Source: Ensifer sesbaniae
Lineage (GTDB): Bacteria; Pseudomonadota; Alphaproteobacteria; Rhizobiales; Rhizobiaceae
Direction: 5' to 3'
NCBI RefSeq assembly: GCF_013283665.1
Contig: NZ_JABEKU010000002.1
Location: 1,300,863 to 1,364,862, forward strand
DNA: 64,000 nt
Below, one piece after another: positions 36,759 through 45,352 of this stretch; within the stretch, counting starts at the first letter, position 1; every line of letters begins with the position of its first letter. The translations under genes were made by a program, and so were the position numbers. The notes under the pieces were generated by a model. The model did no database searches. It worked only from the letters and a program-made list of their open reading frames with translations, and had not been told where the DNA came from.

Positions 36759-37838
36759 TTGAAGAAAACTAGACTCAGCCAGCTTTCCGACCGCCGCGCG
36801 GAAACAACCGCCGATCGCGAAAAAGCCTGGCTGAAGATCCTATCCGCCTATCGACAGCCGCATATTGGCCGCAGCACATTCGAACTGACGGTGACCCTTG
36901 TGCCTTTCATTCTGCTGTGGGCGGGGGCGTGGGCCTCCATGCACTTCGGTTACTGGCTCGGCATGGCCCTAATCGTCCCTGCGGCGGGATTTCTCCTGCG
37001 CTTGTTCATGCTGCAACATGACTGCGGCCATGGTTCCTTTTTCGGCCGACGCAGCCTGGATGACTGGACGGGCCGGATGATCGGCGTGCTGACGCTAACA
37101 CCCTATGACTATTGGCGCCGCGCCCACGCCGAACACCACGCTTCGGCAGGCAACCTCGACGAGCGGGGTGTCGGTGACATTACGACACTCACCGTCGCCG
37201 AATACGGAGCTCTCACGCGCAGAGGGCGGCTCGTATACCGCCTTTACCGGCACCCCGTCGTCATGTTCGGCATCGGTCCCGCCTGGCTCTTTCTGTTCAA
37301 GCAGAGGCTGCCGTTCGGAATGATGCGCTCCGGCGCCCTGCCATGGGTCTCCACCATGGCAACGAATGTCGCCATTGCCGCACTCACCGGTGTTCTTGTC
37401 TGGGCAGTTGGCGCCGTGCCGTTTCTCCTGATCCATCTGCCGATTGTGCTTCTTGCTGGGGCTGCAGGTATTTGGTTGTTCTATGTCCAGCACCAGTTCG
37501 AAGACACTCACTGGTCGAGACCTCCCGAATGGACGTTCCAATACGCGGCCATGCATGGCGCCTCGCACTACGATCTGCCGCGGCCCTTGCGCTGGATCAC
37601 CGGCAATATCGGCGCGCACCATGTCCACCACTTGTCAAGCCGCATTCCCTTCTACAGACTTCCTGAGGTTCTGCGTGATTATCCTGAACTGGGAGAATTG
37701 GGCCGCATCACCATCGGGGAGAGCCTGAGCTTGGTGAAACTCGTCCTTTGGGACGAGGCCTCACATCGACTGCTATCATTTCGAGAAGCCGAAGCGCATC
37801 AAACTGCAGCACGATCAGCTTTGCCTACGCCTGCGTGA
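36759..37838 (+). CDS. Membrane fatty-acid desaturase
   Basis: 359 residues from TTG 36759, with AGGAAG upstream. All three His boxes are present: HDCGH (87-91), HAEHH (123-127) and HHVHH (287-291), which bind the di-iron centre. Hydrophobic helices flank them (LTVTLVPFILLWAGAW; LGMALIVPAAGFLLRLFML; VAIAALTGVLVWAVGAVPFL). It belongs to the acyl-lipid delta-12/omega desaturase group and would introduce double bases into membrane lipids as double bonds, which restores fluidity in the cold. It lies beside csp genes, which supports a cold-adaptation role. Confidence 0.9.
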   Translation: MKKTRLSQLSDRRAETTADREKAWLKILSAYRQPHIGRSTFELTVTLVPFILLWAGAWASMHFGYWLGMALIVPAAGFLLRLFMLQHDCGHGSFFGRRSLDDWTGRMIGVLTLTPYDYWRRAHAEHHASAGNLDERGVGDITTLTVAEYGALTRRGRLVYRLYRHPVVMFGIGPAWLFLFKQRLPFGMMRSGALPWVSTMATNVAIAALTGVLVWAVGAVPFLLIHLPIVLLAGAAGIWLFYVQHQFEDTHWSRPPEWTFQYAAMHGASHYDLPRPLRWITGNIGAHHVHHLSSRIPFYRLPEVLRDYPELGELGRITIGESLSLVKLVLWDEASHRLLSFREAEAHQTAARSALPTPA

Positions 37839-37958
37839 TAGCGCTGGTAACATTCTGCACAGCCAAGGAAAGGCAGCACGCGGGCGACCGTCGATGGGTT
37901 CAATGCTCGCCTCCAGTGGTCATTCCCCTCTCATCAACAGACAGATTGAAGGTAGACA

Positions 37959-38198
37959 ATGAAAAGCTTGGACGAAAAACTTCTTATTATTCTGAGTGCC
38001 TTCCACAGTGTTCGATATGGGGTGTCGCCATCCGTCTCACGCGGGGCTGCTGAAAATCATTCCAAGAAACATGGACTGGCCGGAGACGATTACAGCCAGA
38101 CCCTTGAAGCCGCCATAGGCGCTGGGCTCATCGGTCTTTCGTCTGACTCATCTCTTTCAATTAGGGCAGCAGGACGAACGAGGTTAGGCAAACGCTAG
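37959..38198 (+). CDS. Small hypothetical protein
   Basis: 79 residues from ATG 37959, preceded by GAAGG at a good distance. The sequence (MKSLDEKLLIILSAFHSVRY; HSKKHGLAGDDYSQTLEAAI; GLIGLSSDSSLSIRAAGRTR) is soluble and mixed alpha/beta. I do not recognise it. It lies 120 bases after the desaturase on the same strand and could be co-transcribed. Confidence 0.5.
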   Translation: MKSLDEKLLIILSAFHSVRYGVSPSVSRGAAENHSKKHGLAGDDYSQTLEAAIGAGLIGLSSDSSLSIRAAGRTRLGKR

Positions 38199-38639
38199 CC
38201 AGAGCGTGCAGTGTGGCGTGCCGGATAAAAGGCCGTGAAATGGCCACCACGGTAGATTCCGAAATGTCCCGCAGGGATCGCAAAGTGCGAACAGATCGCC
38301 AAGCTCGATGGCATTCTGTCGTGCGGGGACGCGCGCGTCGATGCCCAACCTTTCGGCCAAACGCTGAAGATGTTGCGACGGTGAGACGCTTTGCTTCATG
38401 CCCGCCATCGTGAAGTTCTGTCCGCGGCTGAAATACGAGCCAAATCGAGCCAATCAACTTACCGGCTGTCCTGCCTCGTTGGGCCCAGCATGGACCCGTA
38501 TCCTTTTGCGCAGCCGCTATTGGCGCAACTTTGAACCGGTCGATCCGGTCCCCGACATTGGTCTGCACGCTCATATTGAAATTGCTGCCAACAAATTTAT
38601 AGAGGACAATGACGTCCTGGATCTGAGAGGCGACAGCCA
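38199..38639. other. Intergenic, no supported gene
   Basis: Overlapping frames on both strands show no family features. The right end is the leader of the paralogue gene at 38640. Confidence 0.4.
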
Positions 38640-38897
38640 TTGGACTTTGAAAAAATTGGCCGAGCACGCCTCATGATGCGGCTGCCACGACACCGCAAAC
38701 AACTTTCAGAACTCCGATTCCTGGCGTTGAGCACTCTGATCGAAGCCTACGGCATAGCTGTAGTCACTCGCGACGAGTTGAGTGAGCATGCAATGTCGGA
38801 TGAACCGCTAAAAGCCGAATACGCCGACAAATGCCAGGCGATCGAAGACAAGGTCGTGGTGTTGCTTACAAATATCAGCCCTCGTTTCGTCAATTGA
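38640..38897 (+). CDS. Small helical protein, paralogue of the 28465-28707 gene
   Basis: 85 residues from TTG 38640, with GAGAGG nine bases upstream; an ATG at 38673 is too far in. The shared core GRARLMMRLPRHRKQLSELR matches the 28465 gene, followed by an alpha-helical region (LSTLIEAYGIAVVTRDELSE; YADKCQAIEDKVVVLL). It is soluble and of unknown role. The two copies, 10 kb apart, differ clearly in the second half, so this is an old duplication. Confidence 0.6.
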   Translation: MDFEKIGRARLMMRLPRHRKQLSELRFLALSTLIEAYGIAVVTRDELSEHAMSDEPLKAEYADKCQAIEDKVVVLLTNISPRFVN

Positions 38898-39077
38898 CTC
38901 CAGCTGCGGCATTGGCTGAACTGGGGTAGGACGCCGGCCGTTTTCTACCCTTGCTGCTGCAATCAATCGGCGGTCTTGAACCGGACGGCTGCCGAGACGT
39001 TGCAAAAGCGCTCGCGCGTTTTGTTGCACAAGCCCATGACTCCCAATCGGAATGGTCTCAGATGAACGAGGGCCGCA

Positions 39078-39236
39078 ATGTCATCGCGTTTGGTCTTCTG
39101 CCTGCTTATGGTCGCCCTATCGGTTATCCTTGTCTGGGTTTTCAGACCGCCTCAGGGCAACGCCGATGCCCGCCCCGCCATGCCGCATCTGACCGATCAA
39201 GGACGGGAGGCGAACCGCGCTTGTGCGGTCGGCTAA
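39078..39236 (+). CDS. Small single-span membrane or secreted protein
   Basis: 52 residues from ATG 39078 with GAGGG five bases upstream. Residues 5-23 are a membrane helix (LVFCLLMVALSVILVWVF), followed by a polar tail (RPPQGNADARPAMPHLTDQG) ending ACAVG. No family is recognised. It lies convergent to the Cys-repeat protein gene on the other strand. Confidence 0.5.
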   Translation: MSSRLVFCLLMVALSVILVWVFRPPQGNADARPAMPHLTDQGREANRACAVG

Positions 39237-39308
39237 ACCATGGCTCGCGGTCGAATGCCAACAATATCTGGGCGGCCCGATGGAAACATCGACGACTGCG
39301 AAGTGTGA

Positions 39309-40082
39309 TCACTCCATACGGCAGCGCCCGTTCTGGAACTGATACGGCCGGTTGCATTCCCAGCCGTTACCGGAACGATCGAGATGTGCGTTTTCAGGAA
39401 GCTTGATTTCTGAGCATGCGGATCCCTTTGCTTCAAAGCCGCGGTCACATTTCCACTTCTGCCCGTAGGTAGTGTCCGCGAAGCTTGCGTTTTGGGGAAC
39501 CTTTACGGCAACACAGGCCTGGTCCTTCACTTCAAAACCGCGGTCGCATAGCCATTCATTGCCGCTGGTTGTCAGATAGGCATGCTCAGGAACGTTCAAT
39601 GCGACGCATTTGCCACCGACAACCTGGTAACCACGTTCACATTCCCACCCCTCGCTATAGCTTGAATCCGTCAGAAACGCATTATCCGGCACCTCGATAA
39701 GGTCGCATCCAGTGTCATTTCGGCGATACCCGCGCATGCATCGCCAACGGTCGCCAGAATACGGATCAAGATAGGCGTTGGCAGGCACCTCAACGGCAAG
39801 GCACTGGTCGCCCCTTTGGGCAAAGCCGTAGTGACATTCCCAGCCCTTGCCATAGGACTCGTTTGTCAGGAAGCCATGGTCGGGAGCCGTCACGGCAACA
39901 CAGGAATCGGCTTCTTTTCTGAAGCCACGATTACACTCCCACCCTGAGCCATGGCGATTTGCTTCGGCATTCGCAGGCACCGGCAGCGTTCCTTGGCCAT
40001 AAGCGCCGGAGACGAACAGCGTTCCAGATAGAAACACGCTCATTTGAAGAGCCAACGCAACATAGGATAGCTGGCGCATCAA
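39309..40082 (-). CDS. Secreted cysteine-repeat protein
   Basis: 257 residues with a signal peptide (residues 1-29, ending VSGAYG-QG). The mature part is six tandem repeats of ~36 residues of the form V-P-x-N-A-x-L-x(5-7)-G-x-x-W-x-C-x-R-G-F-x(6-8)-C-x-A. Examples are GWECNRGFRKEADSCVAV, GWECHYGFAQRGDQCLAV, WRCMRGYRRNDTGCDLI, GWECERGYQVVGGKCVAL and WLCDRGFEVKDQACVAV. Each repeat has two Cys, probably one disulphide, as in small sushi- or EGF-like modules. A role in binding at the cell surface or in the periplasm is inference. Confidence 0.75.
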   Translation of the reverse strand: MMRQLSYVALALQMSVFLSGTLFVSGAYGQGTLPVPANAEANRHGSGWECNRGFRKEADSCVAVTAPDHGFLTNESYGKGWECHYGFAQRGDQCLAVEVPANAYLDPYSGDRWRCMRGYRRNDTGCDLIEVPDNAFLTDSSYSEGWECERGYQVVGGKCVALNVPEHAYLTTSGNEWLCDRGFEVKDQACVAVKVPQNASFADTTYGQKWKCDRGFEAKGSACSEIKLPENAHLDRSGNGWECNRPYQFQNGRCRME

Positions 40083-40182
40083 TTAATCTCTCCAATTGAG
40101 GTTTTAAGTTGTTACGGGAACGGGAAACCATTGCGGCTGCTCCTTCGCAGGAACGCCGCTTCCGTACCATGCACGATGTCGC

Positions 40183-40476
40183 TCACTTCGCGAGGTGTTG
40201 CAGCTCTACAGGCAACCCTTGAATTGCGTAGCGCCCCAAGCGAAAACCCGGTGGCTGCCTGTGCTTCCCGGCTCGCCCGAACCGGCATTCGAGCCGCGCT
40301 GCTAGACGCGAGCGCGACTGAACTCCCTCGAGCATCAGCCTAGTTACCAGCAACGAAGCAGTCTCAAAAAGCCCCGGATCTTGGACAAGAAGGTCGGCGC
40401 CGTAACCAGCATCGTCCAGGACCCATTGTATCTTTGCTCGTTCGGAAGGAGAAATGTGGCGTGCGGGGAAAGACAT
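40183..40476 (-). CDS. Small rhizobial protein (paralogue of the 34848 gene)
   Basis: 97 residues from ATG 40476, with AAGGGAA just upstream; an in-frame start at 40515 lacks one. It reads MSFPARHISPSERAKIQWVL, LFETASLLVTRLMLEGVQSR, LAARLECRFGRAG and ends RYAIQGLPVELQHLAK. It is helical and soluble. This copy keeps the natural C-terminus that the 34848 copy has lost. Such proteins occur in many rhizobia in several copies; no function is known to me. Confidence 0.6.
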   Translation of the reverse strand: MSFPARHISPSERAKIQWVLDDAGYGADLLVQDPGLFETASLLVTRLMLEGVQSRSRLAARLECRFGRAGKHRQPPGFRLGRYAIQGLPVELQHLAK

Positions 40477-40673
40477 GGCGTTCCCTTGCTTGGGGCCAGG
40501 GTATCGAGCCCTCAAGCAGTAGCGCCCGTTTCATCTGCTACTGAAGGCTGGACACTGCACCTTTGCCGTTAGAATAGCAACCGTATTCGTTCGTACGGCG
40601 AAAGATCCGCCACAACTGCCCTGGCATTGGGGCACTCATGATTTATAGGCCAATCCGTATTCGATCTTTGCCA

Positions 40674-40700
40674 ATAAAAAAGGCCGGGCGAACCCGACCT
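40674..40700 (-). terminator. Terminator of the second csp gene
   Basis: On the minus strand GGTCGGG-TTCG-CCCGGCC is followed by TTTTTTATT. It corresponds to the hairpin after csp copy 1. Confidence 0.8.
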
Positions 40701-40761
40701 TTACATAGCGCCTCGATGGCCACTGCAAGTACATCCGTGGCGGTGGCCAGAAGCGAGCTCT

Positions 40762-40971
40762 TTAGGCGGCTACGAGGTTATCGGCTGCATTCTTGCCGGA
40801 ACGTGCATCCCGAACGATGTCAAAGCTAACCTTTTGCCCTTCGACAAGCGAACCCAAGCCGGCCCGCTCAACTGCAGACGCGTGAACGAATACGTCCGAT
40901 CCGCCGTTCTCGAGAGCGATGAAGCCGAAGCCCTTGATGCTATTGAAAAATTTTACAGTTCCAGTGTTCAT
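40762..40971 (-). CDS. Cold-shock-domain protein CspA family, copy 2
   Basis: 69 residues; RNP1 [13 protein letters not shown]2 [24 protein letters not shown] precedes the ATG. It is closely related to copy 1 in length, strand, terminator and the 3' untranslated element GTACATCCGTGG, so the two arose by duplication of the whole unit. An AU-rich leader with an A+T-rich promoter lies upstream. Confidence 0.93.
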   Translation of the reverse strand: MNTGTVKFFNSIKGFGFIALENGGSDVFVHASAVERAGLGSLVEGQKVSFDIVRDARSGKNAADNLVAA

Positions 40972-41148
40972 GACAGTTCCTTTTCAAAATCATGATTGGG
41001 TCACCCGGCCAAAGAGATGACAGCCGAGGCAGATAGATCGATTTTGAAAGGAAAGGTCGGCTTGGACGCGAAAGGCGAGAAAACAAAGCTCAACAAGCAA
41101 AGATCGATGACGGTGTACCTATAGACACAATGTGTCCTTAACAAGTCC

Positions 41149-41565
41149 GTGACGACTGTTCATTCCAATGTCGCCGGTTGGCGCGGGCACTCGGGACTTC
41201 GGCAACTAAACGTTGGAGGCGAGACACTGTGGAGCATTGGCTATTTCTCTACTGGCTGTAACATCGACGCCCGGTTCTCGATCGTTAGTGCGCTGTTCAC
41301 GATTGGGCAAAGCCACCTCGAAAAAGTGAAATGCTCAAGTGTTGCGGATAACGTGGCCGGCTCGATAGTCGCGCAAGCCAGGGGAGAATACGCAGACAAC
41401 GTCCTGACAGTTTCTAGCACGATCACTGAGGACATCATGCGTGACGACATCCGCACCAAGGCCAAGACAACGGAAGTCATCAAATTCGATCTTAGCAAAG
41501 GCTGCATTGTGCGCGCCGCCAAGGTTTTATCAGACAAACTTGCACGGCTCAAAATCGCAAGATAA
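41149..41565 (+). CDS. Hypothetical protein, possibly 5'-truncated
   Basis: 138 residues if read from GTG 41149, without a clear ribosome site. The C-terminal two thirds look like a real protein (SVADNVAGSIVAQARGEYAD; LTVSSTITEDIMRDDIRTKA; VIKFDLSKGCIVRAAKVLSD). No signal peptide is seen at this start. The family is unknown, and the 5' end may have been lost. Confidence 0.4.
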   Translation: MTTVHSNVAGWRGHSGLRQLNVGGETLWSIGYFSTGCNIDARFSIVSALFTIGQSHLEKVKCSSVADNVAGSIVAQARGEYADNVLTVSSTITEDIMRDDIRTKAKTTEVIKFDLSKGCIVRAAKVLSDKLARLKIAR

Positions 41566-42451
41566 CCGCCGACACGCGGAGAAACAACACTACCTGCGTG
41601 GCGATGACCCCGAATTTCACGATTGCGCACTGGGCCGCGGCACAACCCGCCCGCGACGTGGAGACGGTCCAGCGCTTCGTCGAAGGCTATCGCATGATCG
41701 GATTGCCGGAATGAATGTGTTCGGGCTCGTAGGACCCCAGCAATTTCAGCTCGCACAGCTTTCCGGACTGGGGATCTTCGTCGGACGGAACGATCTGATG
41801 AGCGAACTTTTGATCGACGGCCCACGTTGTCCAGCATCGTCATATGCCAAAAGCGGACGTAGGTGCTGGTTGGTCGGTTAATGGAATCCGGCATGTTGTT
41901 CGCTCGCCAGTGAAACCGAATTACGAAGACGGGCCGCATTGCCGATGCGACCGCCGCCCTCCGGGAGACCTGTGCATCCGTCGCCTTGAGTGGATACGAA
42001 CCACGGGCCCACCAGTAGCTTCGGCGGGAATGTCCGAGCGGTCAGTGATTGTGCGGCTTCAGCATCCCTTGCGGAATGTCTTGATTGGCATGTAGCATGC
42101 GCCACACATCGACATGATCTGCTGGTCGCGATAGAAAACGAGATCGGGATATCGCTTCACAGAGACACTCCGTAAGTCAGGCAATCACAATTCGTATGCA
42201 CACCGCAACGATCCGGCCTCCGAATGGCGTGCGATCAATGCGTACGCCGCTTGAAGTGCGTCGATAAATCCGAGGGCGACCTCGGTTCCTGCTTCGCGAG
42301 CATAATAGAGCTCAAGCTGTAGGTTGATTTTCAACGGGCATACATCAGCCTATAGACTGGCGCCATGCACCAATTGTCAGTTTAAAGGCTGAACAAACCG
42401 AGTGCGGATTGAAATCAGGAGGACTAATTGGGCCCGCTGAAGAGACAATCA
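41566..42451. other. Intergenic, nearly 900 bases, no supported gene
   Basis: Frames on both strands are short and lack family motifs. A plus-strand stretch at 41640-41712 (ARDVETVQRFVEGYRMIGLP) resembles coding sequence but is too short to assign. Confidence 0.4.
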
Positions 42452-42874
42452 TCAGCCTTGCCATGGATCGACCACAACGACACCAGTACCATCGAAATCC
42501 TTGACATTGCGTGTCACGACAATCATGTCGTGGACCAAAGCTGTCGCGGCAATCAACGCGTCTGCTTCGTTGCGTCGATCGGGAACATGCAGGTGCGCGC
42601 AACGTGTCGCAACCGTATCGTCAACCGTTAGGATACGACCTGCGAACTCTGGTCGGACTTGGCCGTCGAGCCAAGAACGCAGCCGAGCGCCCTGTGCCGC
42701 ATCCCGGCGCTGCACGCCAAGCACTCCTCGTTCCAATTCAAGAATCGTGATGGCTGAGATAAAGAAGCGAGCCGCATCTTCTGCTCCTATCCACGCTACA
42801 ACATTGGCATCAGCTTTGTCGTCACCGACTTTGCGTAGTTCCGAAATGACATTGGTATCGAGCAGGTACTTCAA
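42452..42874 (-). CDS. vapC: VapC PIN-domain ribonuclease toxin
   Basis: 140 residues. The PIN fold has conserved acidic residues in LLDTNVISEL (Asp6), ITILELERGV (Glu), RNEADALIAATA (Asp) and TRNVKDFDGTGV (Asp), which hold the metal ions for RNA cleavage. The gene starts within the last four bases of the antitoxin gene (ATGA overlap). It is intact, so this pair should be active. Confidence 0.92.
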   Translation of the reverse strand: MKYLLDTNVISELRKVGDDKADANVVAWIGAEDAARFFISAITILELERGVLGVQRRDAAQGARLRSWLDGQVRPEFAGRILTVDDTVATRCAHLHVPDRRNEADALIAATALVHDMIVVTRNVKDFDGTGVVVVDPWQG

Positions 42875-43125
42875 GACAAATCCACTTCGCGGAGTCTGAT
42901 GTCAACGCGATGCGGCTCGAAATCGATGGCCGAGAGACCTGGCATAGCGAGAGCCTCGACAAGACTGCGGTGCTTGCCGCTCAAGCGTTCGAATTCATCA
43001 TAGGTCATAAGGACATGCGAAGGCTTGCCGCGGTCGGTGATGATAACTGGACCGCTTTTTGCCGCCTTCTTGGCACTGCTGACGTCATGATTCAGTTCTC
43101 TGCTGGAAAGGGTCGTGATGCTCAC
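42871..43125 (-). CDS. Phd/YefM-family antitoxin paired with VapC
   Basis: 84 residues from GTG 43125 with GGAGGT upstream. The N-terminal DNA-binding half is of Phd/YefM type (SSRELNHDVSSAKKAAKSGP, VIITDRGKPSHVLMTYDEFE); the flexible C-terminus (IDFEPHRVDIRLREVDLS) should embrace the toxin. It represses its own operon through the 20-bp palindrome upstream. Confidence 0.9.
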   Translation of the reverse strand: MSITTLSSRELNHDVSSAKKAAKSGPVIITDRGKPSHVLMTYDEFERLSGKHRSLVEALAMPGLSAIDFEPHRVDIRLREVDLS

Positions 43126-43136
43126 GGGGCACCTCC

Positions 43137-43156
43137 ATGTAGGTAATTACCTACAT
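43137..43156. promoter_or_regulatory. Operator of the vapBC-type operon
   Basis: ATGTAGGTAA / TTACCTACAT is a perfect 20-bp palindrome, 12 bases before the antitoxin GTG, overlapping the promoter area. This is the typical position for toxin-antitoxin autorepression. Confidence 0.8.
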
Positions 43157-43677
43157 ATAGCATGAGAGAATGAAATAACAAGTCGAGCAACGCTTGGGCG
43201 CTCCTTGCCGAACGGAAGAGCCCCCGGCGCAGTCGGCATTCCAGCCGATACATTACGCGATCCTGGCGGCACAGAAAGAGAACGAACACTGTACCTACCC
43301 GTCATCCGGTGCTACGGCGTACCCGAGAGCCGTGGGACGCGCTAGTCAGACGAATATGCGGGGCTGGTCGCGTTGTTTGACCACGTTCTTATCGATCAGA
43401 GCTCGGTCGCCAGGAAAACATGACGGGACTTCAGAGGACTTCGGCTCTGTCGCTACGCCAATGCGCTTGAGGACTTTTCCGGTCTGGCAAAGGCGCGATT
43501 GGAAAGTCAGCGCACACTGTTTCTCTCAACCTCATTCGGCCGGGATGATCTCCTGGCGGCAGATGCGGCGGTACCTTCGTGAAGAGCACCGGTCGCGGGC
43601 GCCCGGCTCGCGCAAGATTCGATTGCCAGCACTATTGGTGTTAGAATCTTTTCCGACCGGCGGAGCCGTGTTCGGAC
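43157..43677. other. Decayed region with dispersed repeat copy C
   Basis: It contains repeat copy C (43239-43290). At ~43370-43580 a frame-broken plus-strand tail (FDHVLIDQSSVARK; LCRYANALEDFSGLAKARLE; FGRDDLLAADAAVPS) looks like the end of a lost gene I cannot identify. Confidence 0.4.
43239..43290 (+). repeat. Dispersed 'GATACATTA' repeat, copy C
   Basis: TTCCAGCCGATACATTACGC followed by GATCCTGGCGGCACAGAAAG and AGAACGAACA. One of the best-preserved copies. With copy D it flanks the cyclase gene as direct repeats ~2 kb apart. Confidence 0.6.
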
Positions 43678-45060
43678 ATGACCAGAGTAACCGCCCTACC
43701 CGATCAGATGGATTTTAACGTGGCCGCCGACGAGACCTTGCTCGAGGCGGCTCTGAGGTCCGGCGTGCCGTTTGCACATGCATGCGGCGGCCGGGCGAAA
43801 TGCTCGACCTGCCGCGTGTGGATCCTCTTTGGGCTGGAGGCCTGCCCAAATCGGAATGCCGCTGAGGCTTCGATGGCGGACCGGTTGAGGTTGACGAACG
43901 AGGTTCGGCTGGCTTGCCAGCTTAAACCGGAAGGCGACCTTCGCGTCCGGCGTCTGGTCTTGGACGAAACCGACATGATGATCACCAGCCAACTTGGCGC
44001 CTCTGCCGCGACACGGTCCGGCGAGGCCAAGCACGTTGCGGTGTTCTTCAGCGACATCGCCGATTTCACGGCACTGTCGGAAGCGCTTTCTCCATATGAC
44101 GTGATGTATCTGCTCAATCGCTATTTCGCGCAGGTCGGCGACATCATCGAGCAGAACGGCGGTTTCATCGACAATTTAATCGGTGACGGGCTAATGGCCG
44201 TATTCGGAATGAACGACCAGCCTGATGCTCCGCTGCGCGCCGTCAATGCAGCACTCCAGACGCTTGGCACGGTCGATCGTCTTAAGCCTTTCTTCGCCTC
44301 GATGTACGGCATCGATTTCGATATTCGCATCGGCCTCAACTACGGCGAGGCCGTCATCGGAACATTGGGTTTTGCACGACACGGGCGTCTGACTGCCGTC
44401 GGTGACGTGGTCAATGTGGCAAGCCGGATCGAGGCTGCCAACAAGGAGGCTGGTACACGTCTCCTGGTATCCCAGTCGCTCCGCGACGAGATCGCCGACA
44501 AGTTGGAGGTCGCCGATTTCCTACGAGTACGCCTCCGCGGCACCGGGGAGCGTACGACGCTGTTCGAGGTCGTCGGACTGAAGCCTGAAATCAACGCGGA
44601 ACTCAACGCCATACCTCGTCGCGAAACCATCCGGCAGGGTGGCAGAAGATGGGTTCGCGCTCTTGCTGAAGATGAACTTCAACCCCACGAACGACGGATT
44701 CTCGATTTCGAAGACTTCGACATCGTGGTCGTTCGCGGAGCGGAGGGTTATTGCGCCTTCAACAACGCCTGCCCGCATCTCCATCTGCCGCTGTACGAGC
44801 GCCGCAGTCCAGCCCAGACTGAGGGGCTGCAACTCCCACACACCGAAAGCACCATCACCAGCGATCTTGGCCTGGTCTGCCGATGGCATCAGAGCTGTTT
44901 TGATCTGCTCACTGGTGAAATCAGGCAGTGGGCGCAGTTGCAGGAGGACGGTACTGCGCCTGGATATGAATACGCGGGTGATATTTCGAAAAACCGCGCC
45001 AGGTTAGCCATTTATCCTTGCCGACAACGGGACGGATTCGTCTGGATCGGCCTGGAGTGA
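43678..45060 (+). CDS. Ferredoxin - class III adenylate/guanylate cyclase - Rieske fusion protein
   Basis: 460 residues in three domains. Residues ~1-95 are a [2Fe-2S] ferredoxin with Cys36, Cys42, Cys45 and Cys80 (FAHACGGRAKCSTCRVW). Residues ~115-305 are a class III cyclase with metal-binding Asp126 (VFFSDIADFT) and Asp170 (NLIGDGLMAVFG), and the conserved VGDVVNVASRIEAANK. Residues ~320-460 are a Rieske domain: C365-P-H367 (ACPHLHLPLYERR) and C401-R-W-H404 (GLVCRWHQSCFDLLTGE). All cluster ligands are present. The reading is a cytosolic cyclase whose output depends on redox state or iron-sulphur supply. Ferredoxin-cyclase fusions are known in rhizobia; the added C-terminal Rieske domain is unusual. 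No operon partner is seen, and no clear ribosome site precedes ATG 43678. Confidence 0.88.
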   Translation: MTRVTALPDQMDFNVAADETLLEAALRSGVPFAHACGGRAKCSTCRVWILFGLEACPNRNAAEASMADRLRLTNEVRLACQLKPEGDLRVRRLVLDETDMMITSQLGASAATRSGEAKHVAVFFSDIADFTALSEALSPYDVMYLLNRYFAQVGDIIEQNGGFIDNLIGDGLMAVFGMNDQPDAPLRAVNAALQTLGTVDRLKPFFASMYGIDFDIRIGLNYGEAVIGTLGFARHGRLTAVGDVVNVASRIEAANKEAGTRLLVSQSLRDEIADKLEVADFLRVRLRGTGERTTLFEVVGLKPEINAELNAIPRRETIRQGGRRWVRALAEDELQPHERRILDFEDFDIVVVRGAEGYCAFNNACPHLHLPLYERRSPAQTEGLQLPHTESTITSDLGLVCRWHQSCFDLLTGEIRQWAQLQEDGTAPGYEYAGDISKNRARLAIYPCRQRDGFVWIGLE

Positions 45061-45229
45061 CTTGCGGGACCCTTAGCGGCCGTCCGTCCATGCCGATACA
45101 TGCATGGCGACCTTACACGCACGCCCTAGACTATGTTGGCGATTATCCCGGCTTATGCGCCGCCTCGATCCACGGCAATTCGAGATAAACAAGACACTTC
45201 ATAACCCAATGCGGCCCGCTGAACTCCAG

Positions 45230-45276
45230 TTCCCGGTGATACATTATGCGATCAATTTGGCCCAGAGCGTAAACAT
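45230..45276 (+). repeat. Dispersed 'GATACATTA' repeat, copy D
   Basis: TTCCCGGTGATACATTATGC, then GATCAATTTGGCCCAGAGCG and TAAACAT. Lies ~170 bases after the cyclase stop. Confidence 0.55.
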
Positions 45277-45352
45277 ACGCGCAACAAGCCTTTGTACAGG
45301 GTTGATCCGCCCTTCGGCTTGACCGTTGCTTCACGGGAGTTCGATGCATTTT

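Noticed and set aside
38398-38676. 92-codon plus-strand frame before the 38640 gene
   Set aside because: Composition is not protein-like, and it overlaps the start of a gene supported by its paralogue.
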